DNA of 64,000 nt from Bdellovibrionales bacterium (GTDB taxonomy: Bacteria > Bdellovibrionota > UBA1018): positions 1 through 64,000 of the forward strand of contig JAEUWC010000013.1 in assembly GCA_016786465.1 (NCBI GenBank), written 5' to 3'. Below, in pieces: positions 7,553-17,569 of this stretch. The notes beneath the pieces are model-generated. The model did not search any database and had not been told where the DNA came from. It worked only from the letters and a program-made list of their open reading frames with translations. The first letter of the stretch is position 1. Each line of letters starts with the position of its first letter. A program made the translations under genes and the position numbers.

Positions 7553-8984
7553 AGAATCGGATTTGGCGATCGACAAATGCCGCCATCTTTCGGCCTTCGG
7601 CAATTGCCCAGACAATCAGCGATGCGCCCCGACGTGCGTCGCCTGCGGCGAAAACCTTGGGGTTTGAAGTTCGATAATCAGAACCGGTGGCAATGTTTCC
7701 GCGTGAATCGGGCGCGATTGAAAAAGCTTTTAGAATTCCCTGGGTTGAAGACGTCTGGGATGGGCCCGTGAAACCCATCGCCAAAAGAACCAAATCGCAT
7801 TCCAATTTAAATTCGGTTCCAGGTACGGGGTGAAATTTTCCGTTTTCAAGTTTCACGCGGATGGCTTCCAGTGCCTGAACTTTCTTGGGGTCGCGGTCGC
7901 TTGCGATGAAGGCCGTGGTCGAAATGCTCCATTCGCGCTTTCCGCCTTCTTCATGCGCGTGGGACGATCGAAGCTGCATCGGCCAAGTCGGCCAAGGGGT
8001 TTGCGTTGACCGTTGATTCGGCGGCTGCGGCAAAAGTTCAAACTGATGCACTGTCAGCGCACCTTCGCGATGGGCAGTGCCTAAGCAATCTGAACCGGTG
8101 TCGCCACCGCCGATGATGACGACGCGTTTGCCTTGGGCCGAAATTGGAAACGGGGCATCGGGGTGGCCTGCGACCCGTCGGTTGGACTGGATCAAGTAGT
8201 CCATCGCGGGATGAATTCCTTGAAGTTCACGACCGGGGATTTTCAGTTCGCGCGGTTCTTCTGCGCCGATGGTCAAGCAGACGGCATCGAAGGTACGGAC
8301 CAGTTCTTCGGCAGGATGCGCGGCTGACCCGATTTCAATTCCGGTTTTGAACTTCACGCCTTCGGCGGCAATTTGCGCCAGTCGTCGATCCAAAACCCAC
8401 TTTTCCATTTTGAAATCAGGGATCCCATAGCGAAGCAAACCGCCGATGCGATCGGCCTTTTCAAAAACCGTCACGTCATGACCGGCGCGGGCCAGTTGTT
8501 GGGCTGCCGCAAGCCCAGCTGGTCCGGATCCGATGATGGCAACTTTTTTACCGGAGGGCTTGGCGGGCGGGCGCGGAGAAATCCAGCCTTCCTGAAATCC
8601 CCGTTCAATGATCGAAGATTCCAGCGTGCGAATGGCGACCGGTTCGTCGTTGATCCCTAGCGTGCAGGCCGATTCGCAGGGTGCGGGACAAAGGCGTCCC
8701 GTAAATTCGGGAAAGTTGTTCGTGGAATGCAAAGACCGAAGCGCATCGCGGTGAAGTCCTTGGTGAAGCAGGTCGTTGAATTCCGGAATCAAATTTTCAA
8801 CCGGGCAGCCCGTGTTTCCCTGGCAAAACGGAACACCACAGTCCATGCAGCGCGAAGCCTGGGTCTTTAAGGCATCTTCATCCATGGGCGCATAGAATTC
8901 CTTAAAGTGCTTAAGTCGATCTTGCACCGCTTCGCGGGTGGGCGTCTGTCTTCCGTGCTTCATGAAGCCCTTAGGATCAGACAT
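7551..8984 (-). CDS. gltD: Glutamate synthase, small (beta) subunit
   Basis: 477 residues. This is the NADPH-oxidising, FAD-containing subunit of glutamate synthase, which passes electrons to GltB for 2-oxoglutarate amination. The N-terminal Cys cluster region (CMDCGVPFC...CPVEN...CPAPCESAC) binds iron-sulfur clusters. GSGPAGLAAA (about 150) binds FAD, and GGGDTGSDC (about 290) binds NADPH. Length matches the family. It overlaps the end of gltB by 8 bases with GAGG about 8 bases before its ATG, so it is expressed as gltB-gltD. Confidence 0.95.
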   Translation of the reverse strand: MSDPKGFMKHGRQTPTREAVQDRLKHFKEFYAPMDEDALKTQASRCMDCGVPFCQGNTGCPVENLIPEFNDLLHQGLHRDALRSLHSTNNFPEFTGRLCPAPCESACTLGINDEPVAIRTLESSIIERGFQEGWISPRPPAKPSGKKVAIIGSGPAGLAAAQQLARAGHDVTVFEKADRIGGLLRYGIPDFKMEKWVLDRRLAQIAAEGVKFKTGIEIGSAAHPAEELVRTFDAVCLTIGAEEPRELKIPGRELQGIHPAMDYLIQSNRRVAGHPDAPFPISAQGKRVVIIGGGDTGSDCLGTAHREGALTVHQFELLPQPPNQRSTQTPWPTWPMQLRSSHAHEEGGKREWSISTTAFIASDRDPKKVQALEAIRVKLENGKFHPVPGTEFKLECDLVLLAMGFTGPSQTSSTQGILKAFSIAPDSRGNIATGSDYRTSNPKVFAAGDARRGASLIVWAIAEGRKMAAFVDRQIRF

Positions 8985-11900
8985 TTCCAGACCTCGCGGT
9001 TTTGGTTTCGCGCCAGGCCGATAGCGTTTGAAGAATCAACGAACCCGTCATCATGTTTCTGGGTTTTGTTCCTTCTAGGACCCGTCGGTAATCCACTGGC
9101 ATGACTTTTAAAAAGCGTGAAACGGTTTGTTCCCAGTCCAATAAAAGCTTCTTTGCCTTGGTGCTTTCGGTCATTGCGTAGTGGGCCTGCAGAAGCTTTT
9201 TCAGTTCTTCTTGTTCTTCAGGCAGCATCAAAGGTTCAAGTCCAACCATCGCTAAATTGCAGCGCGCACCAAACTGTCCGTCTTCGTCCAGAACCAAGGC
9301 GACCCCGCCGGACATTCCTGCGGCAAAGTTGCGTCCCGTTTTCCCAAGTACAACCACCAGGCCGCCGGTCATGTATTCACAGCCATGATCCCCCGTGCCT
9401 TCGACCACAGCGGTAGCGCCGCTATTACGAACGGCGAAACGTTCGCCAGCGGTTCCCGCCAAAAAGGCCTGGCCACGGGTTGCCCCGTAAAGTGCGGTAT
9501 TGCCCACCAAAATGGTACTGCTTGGGTCATAGGTCACGTTTTCTGGCGCGCGCACGATGATTCGAGCACCCGAAAGTCCTTTGCCTAAGTAATCATTCGC
9601 TTCGCCCGTCAGCTTCAGCGTGACGCCTGGGCAGGCGAAAGCGCCAAAGGACTGTCCAGCGGAACCGGTCAAATCCAGGGTCAGCTGATCCGGGGCTAGG
9701 CCTTTTTCGCCAGTTTTCTTTGTGATCTGGGAAGAAAGGAAAGTCCCCACAGCGCGATCGACGTTGGTGATGGTTTTTTTCAAGACGACGGGCTTTTCAA
9801 GCGTTTTCAGAAATTCAGTGTCACCACCCAGTTCCGAATAGATCGAAAGATCCAAAACCGAACCCAGCCGGTTTCGGTAGGATTCTAAGCTTGGGTTGCG
9901 TTTCCTAGCCGGTTTTCCAGAAATGCTTTCGCGCGGGACGCCCGGTTTTTTGTAAAGGATCGCTGAAAGATCCAGGCCCCGCGACTTGAGGTCCGATGGA
10001 CGATGGCCTTCGGTTTTCGGCTTCTGAATCAAGAATTCCGTCATTCCTACGGCATCCTGAAGCGTTCGAAAGCCAAGGCTTGCCAAAATTTCGCGAACTT
10101 CTTCGGCCACAAAGAAAAAATAATTGATGACGTGTTCAGGTTGTCCTGTGAATTTCTTTCGAAGCGCAGGATCTTGGGTCGCAATCCCCACAGGGCAAGT
10201 GTTCAGATGGCACTTACGCATCATGATGCAGCCTTCGACAATTAAAGGCGCGGTCGAAAACCCAAATTCTTCGGCCCCCAGCAGGGCTGCGATCATCACG
10301 TCGCGACCCGTGCGAAGCTGACCGTCGACTTCCACGCGAACGCGATCACGTAGCCCGTTCAAAACCAAGGTTTGTTGTGTTTCAGACAATCCCAGTTCCC
10401 AGGGAAGCCCGGCGTACTTGATGGATGAAAGCGGGGATGCACCTGTTCCGCCATTATCCCCACTGATCAAAATCTTATCTGCGTGCGCTTTCACAACGCC
10501 AGCCGCGACCGTACCCACGCCAACTTCAGAAACCAGTTTCACGGAAACGTCCGCGGTTGGGTTTGCATTTTTCAGATCAAAGATCAGCTGCGAAAGGTCT
10601 TCGATTGAATAGATGTCGTGGTGGGGTGGTGGAGAAATCAGGCTTACCCCCGGTGTCGAATACCGCATGCGTGCGATGTTTGGGTCGACCTTGTGGCCTG
10701 GAAGCTGGCCGCCTTCGCCGGGCTTCGCCCCTTGCGCCATCTTGATCTGCAGTTCTTGAGCCGACATCAAATAGTGCGAAGTCACACCAAAACGCGCCGA
10801 AGCAATCTGCTTGATCGCAGAATTCTTAGAATCGCCGTTGGGAAGGGGGATGGATCTTTCTAGGTCTTCACCGCCTTCACCGGAATTGCTTTTTGCCCCA
10901 AGACGGTTCATCGCAATGGCCAAGGTTTCGTGGGCTTCTTTCCCAAGTGCACCAAAAGACATGGCTCCGGTAGTAAAACGCTTCACGATTTCAGAAGCGG
11001 GTTCGACCTGGTCGATGGCGATGGATCGGGCCCCATCGATCTTAAAATCCAAAAGGCTTCGAAGGCTGTCACGGTTGGCGTTCACGCGGTTCGAAAATTC
11101 ACGAAATGTCTTTGCGTCTTTTTCTCGGGTTGCTTTCTGAAGCGACGCGATCGTTTCGGGGTTCCAGGAATGGCTTTCGCCTTGGATTCTGTAATGGATT
11201 TCTCCGCCCGGATCCAAAAGGCCATCCGACGCCAGTTCTTCGGGCGTGATGGGTGAAAATGCGGTTTCGTGGCGGCTTAAAACTTCCTGTCCGATTTCAG
11301 CAAGCCCCACGCCTTCGACCCGCGAAGGTGTGCCCGTAAAATAACGTTCGATCGTGTCCTTGCAAAGGCCGACGGCTTCAAAGACCTGCGCACCACAGTA
11401 CGATTGCACGGTCGAAATTCCCATTTTGGAAAAAATCTTCAAAAGGCCCTTGTTGACAGCCTTGATGTACTTTAGGTGGGCGGTGGAAGCGTCGATCCCT
11501 TCCGGAAGCGCACCTTCGCGTTCCATTCCGGTCAATGATTCAAATGCCAGGTAGGGGTTTACCGATCCCGCGCCGTATCCCAAAAGACAAGCCATGTGGT
11601 GAACGTCGCGGGGTTCGCCACTTTCGACGATCAGACCGGCTTCAGCGCGCTGAGATTTTCTAACCAGGTGGTTGTTCACGGCCGCCACCGCAAGAAGTGA
11701 CGGAATCGGCGCCATTTCGGCGTTGACCCCGCGGTCGCTTAGGATGATGAAGCGGCAGCCCTTGTTGATGGCGTCGCTGGCTTGGCGGCATAAAGACAAA
11801 ACGCCTGCGCGAAGTCCTTGGGGACCATCAGATGCTTTAAAAAGCATTTTCAAAGTCTTTGTTCGAAAGTAGGGGTCTTCGATTTCGCGAATTTTTTCCA

Positions 11901-13584
11901 GGTCCGAATTCGTGATGATTGGGCCGGAAACTTTGATCCTGCGCCAGATTTCAGAATTTTCCGAAAGAAGATTGGGCTTGGGGCCGATGTTCGTGGTCAA
12001 GGACATGACCAGGTGTTCGCGAATCGGGTCGATGGGTGGGTTGGTCACCTGCGCAAAAAGCTGCCGAAAGTATTTGAAAAGAAGCTGTGGGCGATTGGAA
12101 AGAACGGCCAAGGGCGTATCGTTTCCCATCGAAGAAAGGGGTTCTTCGCCGGTGACGACCATCGGACCCAAGACCATCTTCAATTCTTCACGCGTGTAAC
12201 CAAAAGCCCGCTGAAGGCTTTTTAGCGTCAGGCGATCCGGCTGCGGAACGTTGATCGGATCGGGAAGTTCGTCCAAGGACACCCGGTTTCGCGTGACCCA
12301 TGAACGATAAGGTTTACGCGCGGCAATCTGGGCTTTGATTTCTTCGTCATCGATCAAGCGGCCCTGCGCCGTATCGACCAAAAACATTCGGCCTGGTTCC
12401 AGCCGTCCCTTTTGCAAAATCTGATCGGGTTCAATCGGAAGCACGCCTGCTTCAGATGCCAAGATCACTCGGTCGTCCTTGGTGATCAGGTAGCGACACG
12501 GACGAAGGCCATTGCGATCTAAGGTTGCTCCGATCAGTTTGCCGTCCGTAAAACAAACGGCCGCCGGGCCATCCCAGGGTTCCATCATCGCCGAATGGTA
12601 TTCGTAAAACCCACGACGTTCCAAATCCATGTGGGGATTGGCGACCCAAGGTTCCGGGATCAGCATCATCATCGCGTGTGGTAACGACCGCCCACCCATC
12701 ACCAGGAATTCAACCGCGTTGTCTAGGCACGCCGAATCACTTTGGCCTTCTGGCACAATCGGAAAAAGCGATTTCAGATCTTCGCCAAAAAGATCCGATT
12801 GCAATCGGCCCTGGCGTGCGCGCATCCAATTCACGTTGCCGCGGATGGTGTTGATTTCCCCGTTATGACAAAGGTAGCGGTACGGGTGCGCTAGTTTCCA
12901 AGCGGGAAAAGTATTGGTGCTGAAACGCGAATGGACCAGCGCCAGCGCGCTTCGATAAGCGGGGTCGCGAAGATCCGGAAAGTAATCGCCCAGTTGGGGC
13001 GGCAGCATCATTCCCTTGTAGACAATCGTCTGGCTGGAAAAACTGCAGATATAAAATTCTTTGTCCGCGATTTTTTCACAACGCTTTCGGGTGATGTAAA
13101 GCTTTCGTTCAAAATCGCTGGGTTCTAGCTTTCCGCGCCCCACAAAAAGCTGACGAATCACGGGTTCGGTTGCTTGTGCAATCGGGCCGATGGCGTCGCG
13201 GTTCACCGGAACGTCGCGCCAACCTAAGACCGAAGCGCCGACTTCAAGCACCGTGGTTTCAACCTGTTTTTCTAATTTCTTTCGGATGGCTGCGTCGCGC
13301 GGAAGAAAAACCATCGCAACGCCATATTCATTCGCAGCCGGTAGGGCGAAGGCTAACTTTGCAGCACTGAAGAATCCGTGGGGAAGCTGGGTTAGAATTC
13401 CGGCGCCATCGCCGGTCTTTCCGTCACTTGCAGCGGCGCCACGGTGGGAAAGCTGGGTCAGGATCTTCAGGCCCGAAGCGACCATTTCGTGCGACCGCTG
13501 GCCCCGGATGTGCGCAATCAGCCCAATTCCACAACTGTCTTTCTCGTGAACCGGGTCGTAAAGCCCTTGGGCCTTTGGCTGCAC
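8977..13584 (-). CDS. gltB: Glutamate synthase, large (alpha) subunit
   Basis: 1535 residues from a GTG at 13584. That start has GGAGG five bases upstream and leaves a 17-residue propeptide before Cys18 of CGIGLIAHI, the N-terminal nucleophile of the class II glutaminase domain. A TTG at 13647 lies in frame but has no good ribosome-binding site. Domains in order: glutaminase (about 18-430), central domain, FMN-binding synthase barrel (MSFGALGKEAHE, about 875), 3Fe-4S motif C-x5-C-x4-C in CIMMRKCHLNTCP, and a C-terminal beta-helix. It makes glutamate from glutamine and 2-oxoglutarate together with GltD. Complete and normal in length. Confidence 0.95.
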   Translation of the reverse strand: MQPKAQGLYDPVHEKDSCGIGLIAHIRGQRSHEMVASGLKILTQLSHRGAAASDGKTGDGAGILTQLPHGFFSAAKLAFALPAANEYGVAMVFLPRDAAIRKKLEKQVETTVLEVGASVLGWRDVPVNRDAIGPIAQATEPVIRQLFVGRGKLEPSDFERKLYITRKRCEKIADKEFYICSFSSQTIVYKGMMLPPQLGDYFPDLRDPAYRSALALVHSRFSTNTFPAWKLAHPYRYLCHNGEINTIRGNVNWMRARQGRLQSDLFGEDLKSLFPIVPEGQSDSACLDNAVEFLVMGGRSLPHAMMMLIPEPWVANPHMDLERRGFYEYHSAMMEPWDGPAAVCFTDGKLIGATLDRNGLRPCRYLITKDDRVILASEAGVLPIEPDQILQKGRLEPGRMFLVDTAQGRLIDDEEIKAQIAARKPYRSWVTRNRVSLDELPDPINVPQPDRLTLKSLQRAFGYTREELKMVLGPMVVTGEEPLSSMGNDTPLAVLSNRPQLLFKYFRQLFAQVTNPPIDPIREHLVMSLTTNIGPKPNLLSENSEIWRRIKVSGPIITNSDLEKIREIEDPYFRTKTLKMLFKASDGPQGLRAGVLSLCRQASDAINKGCRFIILSDRGVNAEMAPIPSLLAVAAVNNHLVRKSQRAEAGLIVESGEPRDVHHMACLLGYGAGSVNPYLAFESLTGMEREGALPEGIDASTAHLKYIKAVNKGLLKIFSKMGISTVQSYCGAQVFEAVGLCKDTIERYFTGTPSRVEGVGLAEIGQEVLSRHETAFSPITPEELASDGLLDPGGEIHYRIQGESHSWNPETIASLQKATREKDAKTFREFSNRVNANRDSLRSLLDFKIDGARSIAIDQVEPASEIVKRFTTGAMSFGALGKEAHETLAIAMNRLGAKSNSGEGGEDLERSIPLPNGDSKNSAIKQIASARFGVTSHYLMSAQELQIKMAQGAKPGEGGQLPGHKVDPNIARMRYSTPGVSLISPPPHHDIYSIEDLSQLIFDLKNANPTADVSVKLVSEVGVGTVAAGVVKAHADKILISGDNGGTGASPLSSIKYAGLPWELGLSETQQTLVLNGLRDRVRVEVDGQLRTGRDVMIAALLGAEEFGFSTAPLIVEGCIMMRKCHLNTCPVGIATQDPALRKKFTGQPEHVINYFFFVAEEVREILASLGFRTLQDAVGMTEFLIQKPKTEGHRPSDLKSRGLDLSAILYKKPGVPRESISGKPARKRNPSLESYRNRLGSVLDLSIYSELGGDTEFLKTLEKPVVLKKTITNVDRAVGTFLSSQITKKTGEKGLAPDQLTLDLTGSAGQSFGAFACPGVTLKLTGEANDYLGKGLSGARIIVRAPENVTYDPSSTILVGNTALYGATRGQAFLAGTAGERFAVRNSGATAVVEGTGDHGCEYMTGGLVVVLGKTGRNFAAGMSGGVALVLDEDGQFGARCNLAMVGLEPLMLPEEQEELKKLLQAHYAMTESTKAKKLLLDWEQTVSRFLKVMPVDYRRVLEGTKPRNMMTGSLILQTLSAWRETKTARSGNV

Positions 13585-13688
13585 GTGGGCCTCCCTGCCT
13601 GCGCCAGCGAATCCCCAAAACCGAGGAATCGCAAAATACACAGACAATTCTGCCCAAACGTCAGATCAAAACACAAGACTAGTCTAAT

Positions 13689-14381
13689 TTATTGATACTT
13701 AGGGTCTTTACAGATCGCCCGCGTTTTATCGCCACGGTACCAAGGGTCAAAGTCGCTGCCCCCAGTCAAGATCCGGCGCTTCGCGGGATCGGGTTCAATT
13801 TGGCTTAAATGAAATTTTTCACCCTTACAGTCCAGCTTCCCAAAAGCGACCTGCTGGGCCTTTGAAAGCTTGGTGGGAACCGTGTTCCAGGCCTTTTTCA
13901 TTTCAGCCTGAGAAAAAGTGGCTTCTTTTTTGGCATGGGTCACAATGGCTTGTTGCTGGCCTTGCTGGTGTTTTTGTCCTGCATCCGCAGCGGTTTCGAT
14001 GGAAAGTTTGACGGGCGTCAGTGAAGGCATCTTGATCGGCGCTAGGCTGGGCATCTTCAGCGGTTCGGGCTTTTTGATCACGACATCGCGTTTGCCGCGG
14101 TCGATGAATCGGGTGCAATCCCGGGAACCCTGGTTGTGCTGGCAGTTTTTGGTTTCGCCGGTCTGAAGATTGACCTTGGTCTTGTGACCGCGGTTTTCAC
14201 CTGACTTGACCTTTTCCTTCATTCGGATGCCATTGCCGTTTTCATCGACAACGACTTTGCGTTGACCAATCACATTGCCTTCAGCGTCCGTGATTTCGGT
14301 TTTGTACTTTTTGTTTTTCGCCCAAGCAGCGGTCGAAAAAGCCAAAGCAAAAATAGCAACCCAATGAAAAGTCTTTTTCAT
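13689..14381 (-). CDS. Secreted protein of unknown function
   Basis: 230 residues. Signal peptide MKKTFHWVAIFALAFSTAAWA, with cleavage likely after AWA, so the product is periplasmic or exported. The mature part is basic. It has a Cys pair (KNCQHNQGSRDC) and a short repeat KMPSLAPIKMPSLTPVKL. It has a Gln-rich stretch and two more Cys near the end (DCKGE, ICKDP), suggesting disulfides. No family recognised. It lies between gltB and pepA on the same strand, about 100 bases from each. Confidence 0.65.
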   Translation of the reverse strand: MKKTFHWVAIFALAFSTAAWAKNKKYKTEITDAEGNVIGQRKVVVDENGNGIRMKEKVKSGENRGHKTKVNLQTGETKNCQHNQGSRDCTRFIDRGKRDVVIKKPEPLKMPSLAPIKMPSLTPVKLSIETAADAGQKHQQGQQQAIVTHAKKEATFSQAEMKKAWNTVPTKLSKAQQVAFGKLDCKGEKFHLSQIEPDPAKRRILTGGSDFDPWYRGDKTRAICKDPKYQ

Positions 14382-14480
14382 GAAAACCCCCGTAAATTCC
14401 CTACCTTTAAGGATAACTTGGGTGTGATTTCCGTTCTAGCTTTTTCTATTTGGGTCGGACCTGTGTCCCAAAAGACCCAC

Positions 14481-15977
14481 TTACCGAACCGAAAGTTCCT
14501 TAGCGACGCGATAAAGCGTATGGACCATCCGTCCAGCTGTCTGAATCGGGGATGCCGAAGCCGGGCTGCCCAGATCATGGGTTCCGGCAATATCCAGGTG
14601 GCACCATGGGGTTTCAGCGACAAAGTTCTGTAAGAATGCGGCTCCGATGCTGGCGCCGCCCGCGCGGTTTTTTCCCATATTGGTCAAATCGGCCAAAGAA
14701 TTCTTCAGTTCTTCGCCGTAACGTCTAGACAACGGCAGCGGCCAAGCCGGTTCACCTGCGAAATCGGATTCCCGGAAAACCAGTTTTCCAAAGCGGTCTT
14801 GGTTGGTGAAAAGTCCTGAATGGTACGACCCCAAGGCAATTTGGCAAGCGCCCGTCAGTGTCGCGACATCGATGATGTAGTCGGCCTTGTTCTTCACGCA
14901 ATAGTGAAGGGCATCGGCCAAAATCAAACGTCCTTCCGCATCGGTATTCTGAATTTCAACCGTTTTTCCGCTGTAGGCCGTCACAATGTCACCTGGAATG
15001 ACGGACTTCGAACCCAAGATGTTTGGGGTCATGGGCGTCACGGCTACCACGCGGATGGGCAACTTGCTTTCAGCAATTGCCAAGATCGCTCCGAGAACGG
15101 CGGCGCAACCGCACATGTCTTTGCGCATGGAAAGAAGGTCACGCCAGTCACCGGTTTTCAAATTCACACCGCCCGTATCAAAGGTGATTCCCTTTCCAAC
15201 CAGGTACAAAGTCGGCGCAGATTCGCCATACTTTTTGCCGGTTCTAGCAATCAGGAAGCGCGGAGGAATCGCGGAACCCTGTGAAACGGCCTGCAAAAGC
15301 CCCATTTTTTCAGACGCGATCTTCTTTTCGTTCCAAACTTCAATTTCGATTCCGTGATGGGTCGCGCTTTCGGTGAAAAGGTCGACGATTCCTTGGGGGC
15401 TTGCAACTGCCGGCGGCAGTTCGCCCAAGATGCGGGCAAAAGCGATTGCGGGAATCAGGGCTGCGACTTCGAAAAGATCGCCTTCTTCTAGGATTTCGTC
15501 TTCGCAAACAAACTGGATTGACTGAATCCGGGTTCGTTTTTCGGAAGAAGCCGACGAAGGCGCGGACTTCAGATCCGTGAAGTTCACCCCGGCAAGCCCC
15601 AGACCCTTGATGAAATTTTGCGCGATCGCGGGATGGGGAATCGAAATCGGCCAATGGATGGCGACATCCAAGAAGCCTTCAGCGATCAAAATATTTCCTA
15701 GGTTTTCGCCCCATTCGGCGGCTTCTTGCGGAGTCAATTCCGGCGCCTTACCCAAACCGTAAATGACTGAAGCGTCTTTGGCGTGAAGGACCAGTTTGGA
15801 TCCGCGCTTTCCTTTCAAAACCGGATGATCTTCACCGCTGCGAGGAACGCGGTTTCGAGCCGCCTTTTCCAGTTTCAATCCTTCGGTGACCAGGAAGACC
15901 TGAGCGACCGAACGATCGATTTTTTTAGACGAGCGAGCAAGTTTAAGTTCCGGACTGAAGTTAGAAATTTGTGGCAT
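14481..15977 (-). CDS. pepA: Leucyl aminopeptidase (M17 family)
   Basis: 498 residues, the usual length. The M17 signature NTDAEGRL is present. The metal- and substrate-binding Lys and Asp lie in VGKGITFDTGGVNLK, and further conserved blocks include MRKDMCG and IDVATLTGAC. It is a cytosolic two-metal exopeptidase that removes N-terminal residues, with Leu preferred, for peptide turnover. The first 160 residues are the variable N-domain. It lies 19 bases downstream of the receiver-kinase gene, on the same strand. Confidence 0.93.
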   Translation of the reverse strand: MPQISNFSPELKLARSSKKIDRSVAQVFLVTEGLKLEKAARNRVPRSGEDHPVLKGKRGSKLVLHAKDASVIYGLGKAPELTPQEAAEWGENLGNILIAEGFLDVAIHWPISIPHPAIAQNFIKGLGLAGVNFTDLKSAPSSASSEKRTRIQSIQFVCEDEILEEGDLFEVAALIPAIAFARILGELPPAVASPQGIVDLFTESATHHGIEIEVWNEKKIASEKMGLLQAVSQGSAIPPRFLIARTGKKYGESAPTLYLVGKGITFDTGGVNLKTGDWRDLLSMRKDMCGCAAVLGAILAIAESKLPIRVVAVTPMTPNILGSKSVIPGDIVTAYSGKTVEIQNTDAEGRLILADALHYCVKNKADYIIDVATLTGACQIALGSYHSGLFTNQDRFGKLVFRESDFAGEPAWPLPLSRRYGEELKNSLADLTNMGKNRAGGASIGAAFLQNFVAETPWCHLDIAGTHDLGSPASASPIQTAGRMVHTLYRVAKELSVR

Positions 15978-15996
15978 CCGAGCGCTATACCCTAAG

Positions 15997-17175
15997 TCAG
16001 GATTTCGCGCGGAGCGTTAAAATAAATCGAGTGGGGCTTGCGGCCCGATCCAAGAACAGATCGCCCCCTTGAAGTTCGGCCAAACGTTTACTGATTCGAA
16101 GTCCTAAGCCAGTGCCTTTTCCCGGCTTTTTGGTCGTGGCAAAGGAATGAAACAATTTGTCGACCATTTCCGCGGATATGCCAGGACCGGGGTCTTCGAC
16201 GTGGATTTCCACCCAGGTCGATGATTGAGGTTTCTTGGAAGGATTCTTCTTCGAATACCGGCGTTCGGCCTTCAGTTCGGCAACATGGACGCGAACAGTT
16301 CTTTCGGTAAGCCCTTCGGTCGCGTCCAGGGCGTTTGAAAAAAGGTTCAAAAGAATCTGTGCCGCTTCCGAAGGTCTGCAAACGGCTTCTAATCCTTCAG
16401 GACCATAGTCTGCATCCAGGCGAACGTTTTCGGTTTTGAATCGATCCGAACAAAGGCTGATTGCATCGTCGATCAGCGACCTTACGGAAATGGTTTCAAA
16501 AGGGTCTGAATGGGTTTCGCGGCTAAACGCCTTCAGTGACTTGAGGATTTTCCCGACGCGTTCGATGTCGTTTTCGGCTTTCTTGATCTGGGCGGCGATT
16601 TCGCTTTGATCATCGACCAGCTTTTTTAATCGATGCATTCTTCCCTGAAGAAGCATCAAGGGCGTGCTGATTTCATGGGCCAGTCCAGCCGACATTTCTC
16701 CGACCAAAGCCAGCTTCTGAAGTTGATGAATCTGTTGATCGGTTTCTAGGTCGCGGTCATGCTTGTGAAAAGCGCGGGTCACGGCTTCAAGCAAAGTGCC
16801 TTGGCGAAAGGGCTTAGAAACGAAATCGGTTGCGCCTAAGCGAAGGGCTTCAAGCGTGTTTGGAGTATTTGTGTATGCGGTCACGAAGACCACTGGGGTG
16901 TTTCGCCCTTTGGATCGAAGTGAATTCAAGAATTCCAGACCATTCATTTCCGGCATCGTGATGTCAGAAAGAATCAGGTCAAAGTCTTCCTTTTCTGCAA
17001 ACGATAGCGCTTCTTTGCCGTTTTCAGCCGTTTGGGTTTCAATCGATTCTTTGGAAAGGAACTTACAGATCAGATCCCGAATTTCAGGTTCGTCATCGAC
17101 CACCAGCGCCCGGCGAACATTGCTGGGAATAACGGGTGGACGCGGATTTTGGCTGGTTCCAACAGAAGACGCCAT
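15997..17175 (-). CDS. Receiver-histidine kinase hybrid, soluble
   Basis: 392 residues. An N-terminal receiver domain (about 20-135) has the acidic pair D27/D28, phosphoacceptor D71, T99 and K121. A histidine kinase follows: H167 in GLAHEISTP, an N box (LLNLFSNALDA), a G1 box (VEDPGPGIS) and a G2 box (GKGTGLGL). There is no membrane segment or sensory domain, so input must come by phosphorylation of the receiver. The receiver comes first, the reverse of most hybrid kinases. The partner is unknown. The start lies 97 bases from the divergent DUF493 gene. Confidence 0.88.
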   Translation of the reverse strand: MASSVGTSQNPRPPVIPSNVRRALVVDDEPEIRDLICKFLSKESIETQTAENGKEALSFAEKEDFDLILSDITMPEMNGLEFLNSLRSKGRNTPVVFVTAYTNTPNTLEALRLGATDFVSKPFRQGTLLEAVTRAFHKHDRDLETDQQIHQLQKLALVGEMSAGLAHEISTPLMLLQGRMHRLKKLVDDQSEIAAQIKKAENDIERVGKILKSLKAFSRETHSDPFETISVRSLIDDAISLCSDRFKTENVRLDADYGPEGLEAVCRPSEAAQILLNLFSNALDATEGLTERTVRVHVAELKAERRYSKKNPSKKPQSSTWVEIHVEDPGPGISAEMVDKLFHSFATTKKPGKGTGLGLRISKRLAELQGGDLFLDRAASPTRFILTLRAKS

Positions 17176-17272
17176 GCTTCAAAAAGGTCGCAGTCGGGGT
17201 GGGAAGCGGCCACTTAAAGTTTCTTAAAACCTTGCTGCTTTTTAGGTCAAAAAGTGCGACATCTTTCGGCCG

Positions 17273-17569
17273 ATGTCATCCCAAAGCTATGAAGACCTTT
17301 TGAAAGTTTTTCAGGAGACTGAGAATTTTCCAACGGTTTTTATTCATAAATTCATTGGAAAGAATTCGGATGCTTTTTTGACGGGCGTTTCGGATTGGAG
17401 CGCATCCAAAAAGGCGCTGTATCCTTCGCTAAAAGAGACCCATCGCCGTCTTTCAGCCGACAACAAACACTGTTCGCTGACCTTTGAATTCACCGCATCC
17501 AGCGCCGAACAAATCATCGATATTCTGAAATCCACTGCCGCAATCCCAGATCTGAAAATGGTGCTTTAA
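17273..17569 (+). CDS. DUF493 (YbeD-like) family protein
   Basis: 98 residues. It matches the small DUF493 alpha/beta fold: FPTVFIHKFIGKN near the start, an ACT-like strand CSLTFEFTASSAEQIIDIL, and the family ending IPDLKMVL. YbeD of E. coli has this fold and no firmly known role. The downstream MATE gene begins immediately after its stop codon, so the two are co-transcribed. Confidence 0.8.
   Translation: MSSQSYEDLLKVFQETENFPTVFIHKFIGKNSDAFLTGVSDWSASKKALYPSLKETHRRLSADNKHCSLTFEFTASSAEQIIDILKSTAAIPDLKMVL

Noticed and set aside
11818-12225. Plus-strand open frame inside gltB
   Set aside because: Gene shadow: the minus strand encodes a conserved glutamate synthase throughout.
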